From positions 1 to 5,138 of the forward strand of contig DVEE01000109.1 in the NCBI GenBank assembly GCA_015295885.1: a stretch of 5,138 nucleotides of DNA, in the 5' to 3' direction. The position numbers were made by a program, and so were the translations under genes. Positions 1 through 5,138 of the stretch are shown here, piece by piece (position 1 is the stretch's first letter; each line of letters opens with the position of its first letter). Below the pieces are notes generated by a model. That model was not told the origin of the DNA. It ran no database searches and worked only from the letters and a program-made list of their open reading frames with translations. Source of the stretch: Leptolyngbyaceae cyanobacterium M65_K2018_010. Its GTDB lineage: Bacteria; Cyanobacteriota; Cyanobacteriia; Phormidesmidales; Phormidesmidaceae.

Positions 1-17
1 CGGAGCGGCTTCCCGCA

Positions 18-40
18 GGGTGGGGGGGTGGGGTGAAGGG
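18..40 (+). other. G-quadruplex-type G-run tract beyond the cutA stop
   Basis: The plus strand carries four G-runs of 3, 7, 4 and 3 bases separated by loops of 1, 1 and 4 bases, which meets the usual G3+N1-7 four-run definition. It starts 37 bases beyond the cutA stop codon, so in the cutA transcript it appears as a C-rich tract. The nearby GGGTGA (31-36) is complementary to TCACCC (81-86) at the end of cutA, so a 3' hairpin is possible, but no U-tract follows it. Any role in DNA structure or transcript ending is inference. Confidence 0.4.
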
Positions 41-76
41 ATGACCTACTACCCACCGCTTACGACCTACAAGCCC

Positions 77-436
77 CTACTCACCCTCCCTTCCCGACTT
101 CTGGGTCTGATCTCCTATCCAGGCCAGGTACTCGGTGAACCCAGCTGCAATAGGTAGGGCAATAATTTCCGGCACGTCGTAGGGATGGTGTTCGGTGATG
201 ACCTGGGTGAGTTCCTCAAGGCGGGTGAGGCTGGTCTTGATGACCAATTGCCATTCTGGGTCTGTATGGAGCTCGCCTTGCCAGCGGTAGACCGACTGAA
301 TGGGACTGAGGCTGACACAGGCGGCCAGCCCGGCCTCGACCAGTTGGCGGGCCAGGGAATGGGCGTTGGCTTCGGTGTCGATGGTGACCAGCACAACGCC
401 CAAAGATTCGGCTGGGTTGACCGGGCTGGGGTTCAT
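77..436 (-). CDS. cutA: CutA1 family divalent-cation tolerance protein
   Basis: This encodes a complete 119-aa CutA, close to the family's usual 105-115 residues. CutA folds like a ferredoxin/PII-type protein and forms very stable trimers; in E. coli it was linked to copper tolerance, but its biochemical role is unsettled. Visible signatures are the first beta strand VVLVTID (14-20), the helix ending GLAACVSLSP (36-45), YRWQGEL (50-56), KTSLTRLEEL (67-76) and the hallmark HPYDVPEIIALP (84-95), then YLAWI near the end. Only one cysteine is present (C40, in the conserved AAC position), so it lacks the second and third cysteines proposed as copper ligands in E. coli. The first eight residues are a short variable extension. 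The ATG has no obvious Shine-Dalgarno sequence. The Uma2 remnant on the opposite strand diverges from it 45 bases away. The protein is probably cytoplasmic. The family call is secure; the role is known only by family. Confidence 0.96.
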   Translation of the reverse strand: MNPSPVNPAESLGVVLVTIDTEANAHSLARQLVEAGLAACVSLSPIQSVYRWQGELHTDPEWQLVIKTSLTRLEELTQVITEHHPYDVPEIIALPIAAGFTEYLAWIGDQTQKSGREGE

Positions 437-481
437 GGTTTTGGGCTTGGGGATAGTGCTAAGAACTCTAAGACTTCTACC

Positions 482-805
482 ATGAGCTCGCTTCGCTTCG
501 ATGCTCTCGATGTCATGGTTGTGTTGGGCCGACCCAAGGGAGAGCGGTGATGTCGAATTGGGTCAGCCCCCGTTTGCAGGTTCGCTTTGTCTGGCAGGCG
601 GGAGCCGAGTTAGTGCTTTATCGCCCTGATGGACAGCGGTTTTTAAGTCCGGCGGAACTAGAAGAATCGTCAGGAGCGGCACCGGTCAGAGACCGAATGG
701 CTCCGGACAGAGCAAGTAGAGGCCTCCTTAGCCGAGGAGCTCAGGCAGCGTCAAGCCTTATTGGAGCGGTTGCGAGAACTGGGGATTAACCCCAACCAGT
801 TGTGA
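482..805 (+). pseudogene. Decayed Uma2-family gene with internal deletion and frameshift
   Basis: Three pieces of one Uma2-type protein lie in order on the plus strand but in changing frames. Frame 2 from 482 gives LDVMVVLGRPKGER and hits TGA at 548-550; this matches the family's PDVMVVFGRPKGxR segment with the key Pro replaced by Leu. Frame 1 from about 553 gives SPRLQVRF, then ELVLYRPDGQRFLSPAELEE, the family's C-terminal strand region. Near 661-671 the match moves to frame 2, giving a charged helix (ETEWLRTEQVEASLAEELRQ) and the ending LRELGINPNQL with a stop at 803-805. The nuclease-like core between GRPKGER and SPRL, roughly 80-90 residues in relatives by my recollection, is missing, as is most of the N terminus. 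One extra base near 670 would explain the second shift. Its motifs differ from those of the intact Uma2 gene at 968-1774, so it is not a fresh duplicate of that gene. The 80-aa open stretch at 547-789 is only one slice of this ruin and should not be annotated as a gene. Confidence 0.82.
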
Positions 806-967
806 GAAGGCTATTTGGGATGATTCCCCCTCATGGTGAGGATCGCTTGTCCGTATCCGCTGCCAGGTTGGTGAGCGGGGAGGTGGTTACAGGGCTCCCA
901 AAGATAGCCGCGATCCCGACCCCCCGTCCTTTAAAGGAGCCGACCGGAGCGGAGATCGCCTCTGCCC

Positions 968-1774
968 TTACCCCTGGGGCTCAATACCCAGGGCTCTCAA
1001 CTGAGCTGCCAGGGCCTCAGCCCGCTGGCGTTCCTGTTCCGCCCGCTGGCGTTCTTGTTCCGCCCGCTGGTGTTCCTGTTCCGCCCGCTGGTGTTCCTGT
1101 TCCGCCCGCTGGCGTTCCTGTTCTACTTGTTCCGTGCCCCAGGGCAATAGGTTGCCTTGCCGATCCCACCAGCGCAACCAATAACCGGTGCGATCGGCTT
1201 TGGTTCCCTGCCAGACCCCCAAAAACAAGCCCAGCGGCTCAATCCAGAATCGCTGGTCTGGGTTCGCAGTCTGTTGCTCGTAGTGCCCAGAAACCAAGTG
1301 ATAGAGGTCTAACGCTCCAGTCTCGGGTTGAAAGATGGCATAAATCGGCACCTGTAAAATCCGCTCATAGAACCACCACTTGCCATAGGGATAGTTGGGA
1401 TTCATGGAATACTCGCCCCCATCGGTTTCAGAGAGAAATTCCATCACTACGGCAGGCGGATCCCCTTCGGCCTGGGGCGTGTAACTTCTGCGGGTTTGGT
1501 TGGCTGCTAGAGGAATAGCTGAGGGAACGTAGACCCAGTCGGGGGCTTTGACGACTGTTTTCCCGTTGACGGTGGCACAGAGACCAAAGTTAGTGGCTAT
1601 GATCATGGCGGGGGTGATAAAGCCCCAGAGTTCCAGAATTTCTCGCAAAGCTGCCGCTAACAGTGGCTGAGTCAGATTATCCACGGGGTCATCGGGTAGA
1701 GGGTAATCAGTAGGTAAGGGCTCCCAGGTAATCACAAGGGAGGAGCTCGATTGGGGGTTAGCTGTTGTTTGCAT
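968..1774 (-). CDS. Uma2 family (DUF820) PD-(D/E)XK nuclease-like protein
   Basis: This encodes an intact 268-aa Uma2-family protein, a group greatly expanded in cyanobacteria and structurally related to PD-(D/E)XK restriction-type nucleases. No activity is established for most members. Core motifs are APDWVYVP (77-84, with D79 in the PD position), AVVMEFLSETDGG (108-120, with E112 as probable second acidic residue), YGKWWFYERI (130-139, with K132 and Y136 where the family has K...Y), VPIYAIFQPETGALDLYHL (142-160), and a strand region FWIEPLGLFLGVWQG (176-190) followed by WWDRQGNLLPWGTE. Residues 219-253 are five heptads of the QERQRAE type, a charged coiled-coil tail, then LAAQLRALGIEPQG. 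There is no signal peptide or membrane segment. The ATG is supported by an AAGGGGA ribosome-binding-like site nine bases upstream. The gene follows the asparaginase after a structured 213-base spacer, so it may have its own promoter. Family membership is clear; nuclease activity is inference. Confidence 0.93.
   Translation of the reverse strand: MQTTANPQSSSSLVITWEPLPTDYPLPDDPVDNLTQPLLAAALREILELWGFITPAMIIATNFGLCATVNGKTVVKAPDWVYVPSAIPLAANQTRRSYTPQAEGDPPAVVMEFLSETDGGEYSMNPNYPYGKWWFYERILQVPIYAIFQPETGALDLYHLVSGHYEQQTANPDQRFWIEPLGLFLGVWQGTKADRTGYWLRWWDRQGNLLPWGTEQVEQERQRAEQEHQRAEQEHQRAEQERQRAEQERQRAEALAAQLRALGIEPQG
1016..1120 (-). repeat. Five tandem 21-bp repeats encoding coiled-coil heptads
   Basis: Five in-frame copies of a 21-bp unit encode QERQRAE or QEHQRAE (residues 219-253 of the Uma2 protein). 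The copies differ only at a few C/T positions, two of which change Arg to His. The near identity at DNA level suggests recent expansion by slippage or unequal exchange, and copy number is likely to vary between relatives. The charged Gln/Glu/Arg heptads suit a coiled coil for self-association. On the opposite strand the array reads as a Pro-Ala-Gly-Val repeat, which is an artefact. Confidence 0.92.
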
Positions 1775-1783
1775 GGCGAATGG

Positions 1784-1790
1784 TCCCCTT
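1784..1790 (-). promoter_or_regulatory. Ribosome-binding-like site of the Uma2 gene
   Basis: AAGGGGA on the minus strand lies nine bases before the ATG at 1774, a normal Shine-Dalgarno position and a purine match to the 16S rRNA tail. It supports the chosen start. The other clear genes here show no comparable site. Confidence 0.45.
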
Positions 1791-1831
1791 GCCTACCAAT
1801 GTCATAAAACTGATTTGATCCTAAAGACCGT

Positions 1832-1857
1832 CCAATCAGCTGGGATGGGCTGATTGG
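1832..1857 (-). other. Perfect 9-bp stem-loop in the Uma2 leader
   Basis: CCAATCAGC (1832-1840) and GCTGATTGG (1849-1857) are perfect inverted repeats around an 8-base loop. They lie 58-83 bases upstream of the Uma2 ATG and downstream of the asparaginase gene. No clear U-tract follows on either strand, so a classical intrinsic terminator is not supported. A further CTGATT at 1810-1815 could pair with AATCAG (1834-1839) instead, giving a competing stem with an 18-base loop. It could be a weak terminator, a leader structure, or a protein-binding site acting as DNA. Confidence 0.6.
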
Positions 1858-1892
1858 CGAGTTCTGGTTTCAATCATAGCCTAGGGCCGTTC

Positions 1893-1954
1893 GAGGCACA
1901 GGCAATCCCAAGCGGGCAGGTTGGATCAACCCAAACGCTTGGCCACCGTGCCTC
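1893..1954 (-). other. Nested stem-loop (7+7+5 bp) downstream of the asparaginase gene
   Basis: Three perfectly paired arms are nested about one axis: GAGGCAC/GTGCCTC (1893-1899 with 1948-1954), CCAAGCG/CGCTTGG (1908-1914 with 1936-1942) and GGTTG/CAACC (1919-1923 with 1927-1931, three-base loop). Internal loops are 8/5 and 4/4 bases, and GG at 1901-1902 may add two pairs with 1946-1947. The structure begins 34 bases after the asparaginase stop codon, so it may cap or stabilise that mRNA's 3' end, or be a small RNA or a repeat-derived hairpin. It lacks a U-tract. It is not a tRNA despite a 7-bp closing stem, because the arms are nested rather than cloverleaf and there is no T-arm. The pairing is visible in the sequence; the function is unknown. 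Confidence 0.6.
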
Positions 1955-1987
1955 ACTGCTGGGTGGAGCAGGGGAGTAGGGCCAAGC

Positions 1988-2941
1988 TCAGGGCGAAATG
2001 ACGCCGGTTTGAGTCCCAGCGGGCAGATCTAGGGTATCGCCCAGGGTGCTGCCGGTGTGGTAGGCCGCCAGCAACATATCGCTGGTTTTGCCCCAGGCGA
2101 TTTCCCCCAGGTGGCTCAGGCCGATCGCCCCGAAGTCTCGCTGGTTAGCGGTAGCTTCTGCAAAGGATTTGACGAAAGCTGCCTCGATACTCATCCCATC
2201 AGTCACTCGCACGACAATGCGGGCAGCCAAACATTCATCGATGATATCTTCGCCAATGCCGGTGCAACTGATAGCCGCCAGGCCGTTAGCGTAGTTGCCA
2301 GCAGGCATGGCCGAATCGCTGACCCGGCCAATCCGCTCTAGCCCCTTGCCCCCCGTCGAGGTGCCCGCAGCTAGCTGACCCGCGGTATCCAGCACCACTA
2401 CGCCAATGGTGCCGCGGCGAGCGTTGGTATCTCCCGGGGTGGGTTCGGCCACTACTCCAGCCATAGGGCTTTGGAAATGGTTGGCCCGTTCCTGCATCCA
2501 TTCCCTCAGGCGTAGGTCAGTCACCGGGTCAAATAGGGGAATCGCCAACTCCCGGGCCAGTTCCATAGCGCCCAGGTCAGAAAGCACACGATCGGCGGCG
2601 GGCTGCAAAAACGTCGCCAGGTCAATAGGGTGCTGCACCCGCGATACATTGATCACCCCGCTAAACCGCTGGGTGGCCCCATCCATCAAGGCTGCACTCA
2701 TGCGCACCTGGCCATCGGATTGCAACACCGATCCGTGGCCAGCGTTGAAACGGGGGGTATCTTCCAGGAGTTGACAGCCCAAAACCACGCATTCTACCGC
2801 CGGAGCTCCATCCTGGGCTCGCTGGTAGACCTGCTCCACAATGCGATGGAGGTCCGCTCGCACGGCCCCTAGGCCCCCTTGATCGTGTAGGGCTGTGCCG
2901 GCACCACCATGAATAATTACCTTGGGAAGACTAGGGGCCAT
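1988..2941 (-). CDS. iaaA: Plant-type L-asparaginase / isoaspartyl peptidase (Ntn hydrolase)
   Basis: This encodes a 317-aa precursor of the EcAIII/plant-type asparaginase family. Such enzymes cut isoaspartyl dipeptides and hydrolyse L-asparagine to aspartate and ammonia, linking repair-protein turnover to nitrogen recycling in the cytoplasm. The N terminus carries IIHGGAG (9-15). Later come FNAGHGSVL (65-73) and the self-processing junction RRG/TIG, where Thr178 would become the N-terminal nucleophile after cleavage between G177 and T178, leaving an alpha subunit of 177 and a beta subunit of 140 residues. LAAGTSTGG (190-198), GRVSDS with R206 and D209 for substrate carboxylate/amine binding, and SCTGIGE (225-231) complete the active site. 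Length and order match E. coli IaaA (about 320 aa). All key residues are present, so the enzyme should process itself and be active. No Shine-Dalgarno sequence is evident before the ATG. It is flanked by spacers of more than 200 bases, suggesting a separate transcript. I found no NtcA-type GTA-N8-TAC site upstream. Confidence 0.96.
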   Translation of the reverse strand: MAPSLPKVIIHGGAGTALHDQGGLGAVRADLHRIVEQVYQRAQDGAPAVECVVLGCQLLEDTPRFNAGHGSVLQSDGQVRMSAALMDGATQRFSGVINVSRVQHPIDLATFLQPAADRVLSDLGAMELARELAIPLFDPVTDLRLREWMQERANHFQSPMAGVVAEPTPGDTNARRGTIGVVVLDTAGQLAAGTSTGGKGLERIGRVSDSAMPAGNYANGLAAISCTGIGEDIIDECLAARIVVRVTDGMSIEAAFVKSFAEATANQRDFGAIGLSHLGEIAWGKTSDMLLAAYHTGSTLGDTLDLPAGTQTGVISP

Positions 2942-2980
2942 AGGAGCTTGCTCTCAGGTTCAGTGGATCGGCGTTGCGGC

Positions 2981-3076
2981 CTAAACTTCAGCGGGTTGTT
3001 TTTGAGTTTTCAGCCATTGCTTGTAGGCAGCCTGATCGCCGCCAAAGGAATCCAGGGAAACGTGTCGCTCTGGCAT
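2981..3076 (-). CDS. Possible 31-aa small protein
   Basis: An ATG ORF in the spacer between the CapA and asparaginase genes encodes a 31-residue hydrophilic peptide including SLDSFGGDQAAYKQWLKTQ and ending PAEV. The composition (Gly-Gly turn, Tyr-Lys-Gln-Trp, charged tail) looks protein-like, resembling the C-terminal end of a small cytoplasmic protein. The frame is open back to a TGA at 3134-3136 with no other ATG, GTG or TTG start, and there is no Shine-Dalgarno sequence. It ends 39 bases before the asparaginase ATG. I do not recognise the family. It could be a real small gene, the tail of a frameshifted one (see the ORF at 3010-3162), or chance. Confidence 0.3.
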   Translation of the reverse strand: MPERHVSLDSFGGDQAAYKQWLKTQKQPAEV

Positions 3077-3162
3077 AGGCTGGAGCGGAGCATTGATAGG
3101 GCTATATTTGCAGTAGCATGGCGCGATTTGTTCTCATCTTCGTCGTACCTGGGTTTTGCCAT
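3010..3162 (-). CDS. Possible 50-aa ORF just after the CapA gene
   Basis: The ATG lies 16 bases beyond the CapA stop codon and opens with a strongly hydrophilic MAKPRYDEDENKSR, followed by a less convincing tail. It overlaps the 31-aa ORF in another frame. The start half of this ORF and the end half of the other both look protein-like, and a single -1 shift would join them into one protein of roughly 65-75 residues, so both may be halves of one gene broken by a one-base deletion or a sequencing error. AAGG lies only one base before the ATG, too close for a normal ribosome site. I do not recognise it. Confidence 0.2.
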   Translation of the reverse strand: MAKPRYDEDENKSRHATANIALSMLRSSLCQSDTFPWIPLAAIRLPTSNG

Positions 3163-3178
3163 ACCTTCAATTCATACC

Positions 3179-4984
3179 CTAATTGACGCGCCTGATGTAC
3201 CCCAGGTCGTCAATCTCCAGAGGCGTTTGGGGAAAATCCCGGCGGGTGTATTGGCGAATCAGCACGACGCTCTGGAAGTGGTCATCCAGGTAGGGTACAC
3301 CGTTGGGGTCCAAAGCTACGGGAATGATGCGGCCACTGACAAAATCGCCCTGGGCGTTGAGGTTGGCGGTCAAAATGAGGGACACTCCCAGGGGCCCCTG
3401 GGTGGAGAGGCTGCGATAGCCCAGGAAGTTACCGAGGGAATAGGCAATGAGTTTGTTTTGGTAGAGTTCAATTGCCCGGGGAACGTGGGGACCATGCCCC
3501 AGCACCAGGTCGGCTCCGTGGTCGATGACGGTACGCGAGAATTGCACCACGTTACCGCGATTTTCAGAGAAAAAGAACTCGGTCTGGTCGCGGGTATAGA
3601 TGGCATCGGTGCCCTCTTTGCCGGCGTGGAAAGACACCACGACGAGGTCGGCATTCCCCTTGGCTTCTTGCACCAGGGCGGCGGCAGTCTCTAAATCGTG
3701 GACGGTGTTGTGCTGGCTGAGGTGGCTGAAACCAATGAAGGCCACAGTGGTCTCTTTGACCTTCAGGTACAGGATCTCTCCCTTGCGGCCCACGGCCTTC
3801 ATGCCAGCGGCTTCGATATGGGCGATGGTTTCGGCAAAGCCCTGTTCGCCAAAGTCGAAGGAGTGGTTGTTGGCTACACTCAGCACATCGAAGCCCGCCT
3901 CTTTCAACACGCTGGCGTACCAGGGCGGCGTACGAAAGGCAAAGGTCATGGCCCGGCGAGTATCCTTGGCACTGTTGGGCACTTCGGTGAGGGTGCTTTC
4001 AAAGTTGCCGAAGGTGAGATCGGCATCGGCCAACTGGTACTGAATGCTGCGGAAGAGGTACTGCCAATCTTGGGGCAGGCGGTAGCGCTGGTAGTCGGTG
4101 CCGGGGATAATGTCGCCCACCGCGTTAATGGTGAGGGTGGTGGGTGCCTGGAGGGTACTGGGCACTAGGGCAGTTAACCGATTGGGGGTGAAGGCTGGGG
4201 CCAGGGAGGAACGGGCGAGTTCTCCCCTAGGGGCGGATTCTATGGGCTGACTGGAGCGCCACTGGGTTACCCCCGCCCCCAGGCCCAACCCCAGGGTCAC
4301 TAGGGTCGATAACAGCCCCCATCGCCAAGGGGGGCGCGATCGCGCCGGTCTTGGGCTCGGCCGATCCTCCTCAAGGGCTGGCAGGGGGGTAGGTGGGGTG
4401 ATTTCTGCAGCCAGGGAATCCCCATCAGAGACCTCGCCCTCTAACGGCGGGGGGAGGGCTATGGCGTCTAACTCTAAATCTGGAGCAATTTCAGGCTCCA
4501 GGGCAGGCTCGGTGGCATCTGCGATCGCGGCTTCGTGGAGTAGGGCTACCCCCTCTAGGCCAGAGTCTGGCCCACCCTCAGGGTCAAAGGCCGGTGCCGC
4601 CTCATCTTCTGCGGGGGGACATACTGAGAGAAGGCTTGGGTTGTCTGCCTCGGGGGTGGGGGCGAACTCCTCCACAACCGGCAACAGGAACGATCGCTGC
4701 CAGCGTTTGAGTTGGGGTTGAGGGGCGCCATCCAACACCCTAAGTTCAGTCAGGTTGGCCAGGCGCAGGGGGGTGATCGCCGCGTAAACCAGGGCCGCGT
4801 AAGCCTCGGGATGGTCTAGGTGGGGAGCGGTTAAAAAGACGAAGAGGGTGCGATCGCGCCAAGATACCTCAAAGCGCATTCTGGGATCGGCGATGGCTTG
4901 GCTCAGCCAGGTTTCCAGGGCCTTCACATCCCCGGCCTGGGCGCGCAGGGCCAGGTCAGCTGGCCGGATTTTGGTCTTGCTCAC
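3179..4984 (-). CDS. Membrane-anchored CapA/PGA_cap-family protein
   Basis: This 601-aa protein has four visible parts. Residues 10-101 resemble a small alpha/beta domain seen at the N termini of cyanobacterial proteins (AGDVKALETWLSQAI ... LTELRVLDG ... LKRWQRSFLLP). Residues 105-212 are an acidic, Pro/Glu/Ala-rich linker. Residues 220-241 form one hydrophobic segment preceded by RPARSRPPWR, predicting the N terminus in the cytoplasm and the C-terminal domain outside. Residues 282-565 are a CapA domain of the calcineurin-like metallophosphoesterase superfamily, with NAVGDI (D291), FGNFEST (327-329), SVANNHSFDFG (N372, H374), VSFHAGKEGT (H453) and VLGHGPHVPRAIE (H497, H500), followed by IAYSLGNFLG. 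These are the expected metal-site positions, so it is probably catalytically competent. CapA proteins are named for poly-gamma-glutamate capsule synthesis in Bacillus, but no capB or capC lies here, so that role should not be assumed. The start is GTG: an in-frame TGA at 4997-4999 leaves no other initiator before it. No Shine-Dalgarno sequence is evident. Confidence 0.93.
   Translation of the reverse strand: MSKTKIRPADLALRAQAGDVKALETWLSQAIADPRMRFEVSWRDRTLFVFLTAPHLDHPEAYAALVYAAITPLRLANLTELRVLDGAPQPQLKRWQRSFLLPVVEEFAPTPEADNPSLLSVCPPAEDEAAPAFDPEGGPDSGLEGVALLHEAAIADATEPALEPEIAPDLELDAIALPPPLEGEVSDGDSLAAEITPPTPLPALEEDRPSPRPARSRPPWRWGLLSTLVTLGLGLGAGVTQWRSSQPIESAPRGELARSSLAPAFTPNRLTALVPSTLQAPTTLTINAVGDIIPGTDYQRYRLPQDWQYLFRSIQYQLADADLTFGNFESTLTEVPNSAKDTRRAMTFAFRTPPWYASVLKEAGFDVLSVANNHSFDFGEQGFAETIAHIEAAGMKAVGRKGEILYLKVKETTVAFIGFSHLSQHNTVHDLETAAALVQEAKGNADLVVVSFHAGKEGTDAIYTRDQTEFFFSENRGNVVQFSRTVIDHGADLVLGHGPHVPRAIELYQNKLIAYSLGNFLGYRSLSTQGPLGVSLILTANLNAQGDFVSGRIIPVALDPNGVPYLDDHFQSVVLIRQYTRRDFPQTPLEIDDLGYIRRVN
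4336..4343. repeat. HIP1 octamer GCGATCGC (copy 1)
   Basis: This is a perfect highly iterated palindrome, a signature over-represented in many cyanobacterial genomes. It sits in the CapA-protein gene, in the basic stretch just before the membrane segment. It supports the host assignment. Confidence 0.9.
4521..4528. repeat. HIP1 octamer GCGATCGC (copy 2)
   Basis: A second perfect copy, within the part of the CapA-protein gene encoding the acidic linker (around residues 153-155, AIA). Confidence 0.9.
4850..4857. repeat. HIP1 octamer GCGATCGC (copy 3)
   Basis: A third perfect copy, in the part encoding the N-terminal cytoplasmic domain (around residues 43-45, RDR). One-mismatch relatives occur near 1190, 2113 and 4690. 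Confidence 0.9.
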
Positions 4985-5138
4985 TGGGCTAACGCTTCAG
5001 ATTTTGGAACTCCAACTCAGTAAAATGTTACTTGCTCAGCCTTAAGGCGAACTCCGAATCTTCTCCGGCTATTCAGGTCTTCTTTTGGCTGGCAGAGACC
5101 CCAAAAAGCCGGATAATAGTAGGCGTTGTGTAAAGTTC
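4985..5138 (-). promoter_or_regulatory. Upstream region of the CapA-family gene
   Basis: This 154-base stretch before the GTG start has no ORF I can support. It holds a perfect palindrome GCCTTAAGGC (5039-5048, about 55 bases upstream of the start), an interrupted palindrome GTAACATTTTAC on the minus strand (around 5022-5033), and complementary TTTTGG/CCAAAA arms around 5077-5106. TATTAT on the minus strand (5118-5113) could be a -10 element, but the nearest -35-like TTTACA (5134-5129) is only 10 bases away, so no full promoter is called. The proper -35 position falls at the window edge. Confidence 0.25.

Noticed and set aside
893..941. Terminator for the Uma2 gene formed by GGCTCC (893-898) and GGAGCC (936-941), with the palindrome TCCTTTAAAGGA (927-938)
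   Set aside because: The stem is only 6 bp over a 37-base loop and no U-tract follows on the minus strand. Nothing else supportable was found in the 806-967 spacer.
802..1518. A 238-aa plus-strand ORF with a PAGVPVP repeat
   Set aside because: It is the antisense of the Uma2 gene; its repeat is the reverse reading of the 21-bp heptad array, and the Uma2 frame carries recognisable family motifs.
1893..1954. tRNA or tRNA remnant
   Set aside because: The 7-bp closing stem suggests it, but the inner stems are nested in one hairpin, with no D-arm, anticodon arm and T-arm arrangement and no GTTCGA T-loop.
2909..3694. A 261-aa plus-strand ORF
   Set aside because: It runs antisense through the conserved CapA domain and has no recognisable motif of its own; long shadow frames are expected in GC-rich DNA. 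The same applies to 3698-4168 and 185-550, except that the last 69 bases of the latter belong to the Uma2 remnant.
77..4984. A single functional operon or novel defence cluster of cutA, Uma2, asparaginase and CapA
   Set aside because: The genes share a strand but are separated by spacers of about 210-530 bases, include a broken gene on the other strand, and belong to unrelated functions; no known defence signature genes are present.
5022..5033. NtcA-type nitrogen regulator site GTAACATTTTAC upstream of the CapA-family gene
   Set aside because: NtcA sites have GTA and TAC separated by eight bases; here the gap is six, and no -10 box at the right distance is evident.
5077..5106. Rho-independent terminator from TTTTGG/CCAAAA arms near the right edge
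   Set aside because: The stem is short and AT-rich, the loop is GC-rich, and there is no following U-tract in either direction.

Overview
The window looks like chromosomal DNA from a cyanobacterium, probably a moderately GC-rich Leptolyngbya/Nodosilinea-like or Synechococcus-like lineage (the genus is a guess). The evidence is three perfect copies of the cyanobacterial HIP1 octamer GCGATCGC, two Uma2-family genes (one decayed), and a CapA-family protein whose N-terminal domain is of a kind I associate with cyanobacterial proteins. All four clear genes lie on the minus strand; the only plus-strand coding trace is a pseudogene.

In minus-strand (transcription) order the layout is as follows. 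A 601-aa membrane-anchored CapA/PGA_cap-family protein (4984-3179, GTG start). A 237-base spacer with two overlapping short ORFs of doubtful status. A plant-type L-asparaginase/isoaspartyl peptidase of the Ntn-hydrolase class (2941-1988). A 213-base spacer with two clear stem-loops. A 268-aa Uma2-family protein with a C-terminal coiled coil encoded by five 21-bp repeats (1774-968). Then a broken plus-strand Uma2 gene of a different subfamily (482-805), with an internal deletion and a frameshift. Finally the small trimeric protein CutA (436-77), followed by a G-rich tract at the left edge.

The genes do not form an obvious pathway. Spacers of about 160-240 bases argue against one tight operon. 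The asparaginase recycles asparagine and isoaspartyl dipeptides; CutA is a conserved protein historically linked to metal tolerance; CapA and Uma2 proteins are common in cyanobacteria but poorly defined. I see no phage, IS element, CRISPR array, tRNA or rRNA, and no convincing new multi-gene system. The least explained parts are the structured spacer at 1832-1954, the short ORFs at 2981-3162, and the domain layout of the CapA protein.
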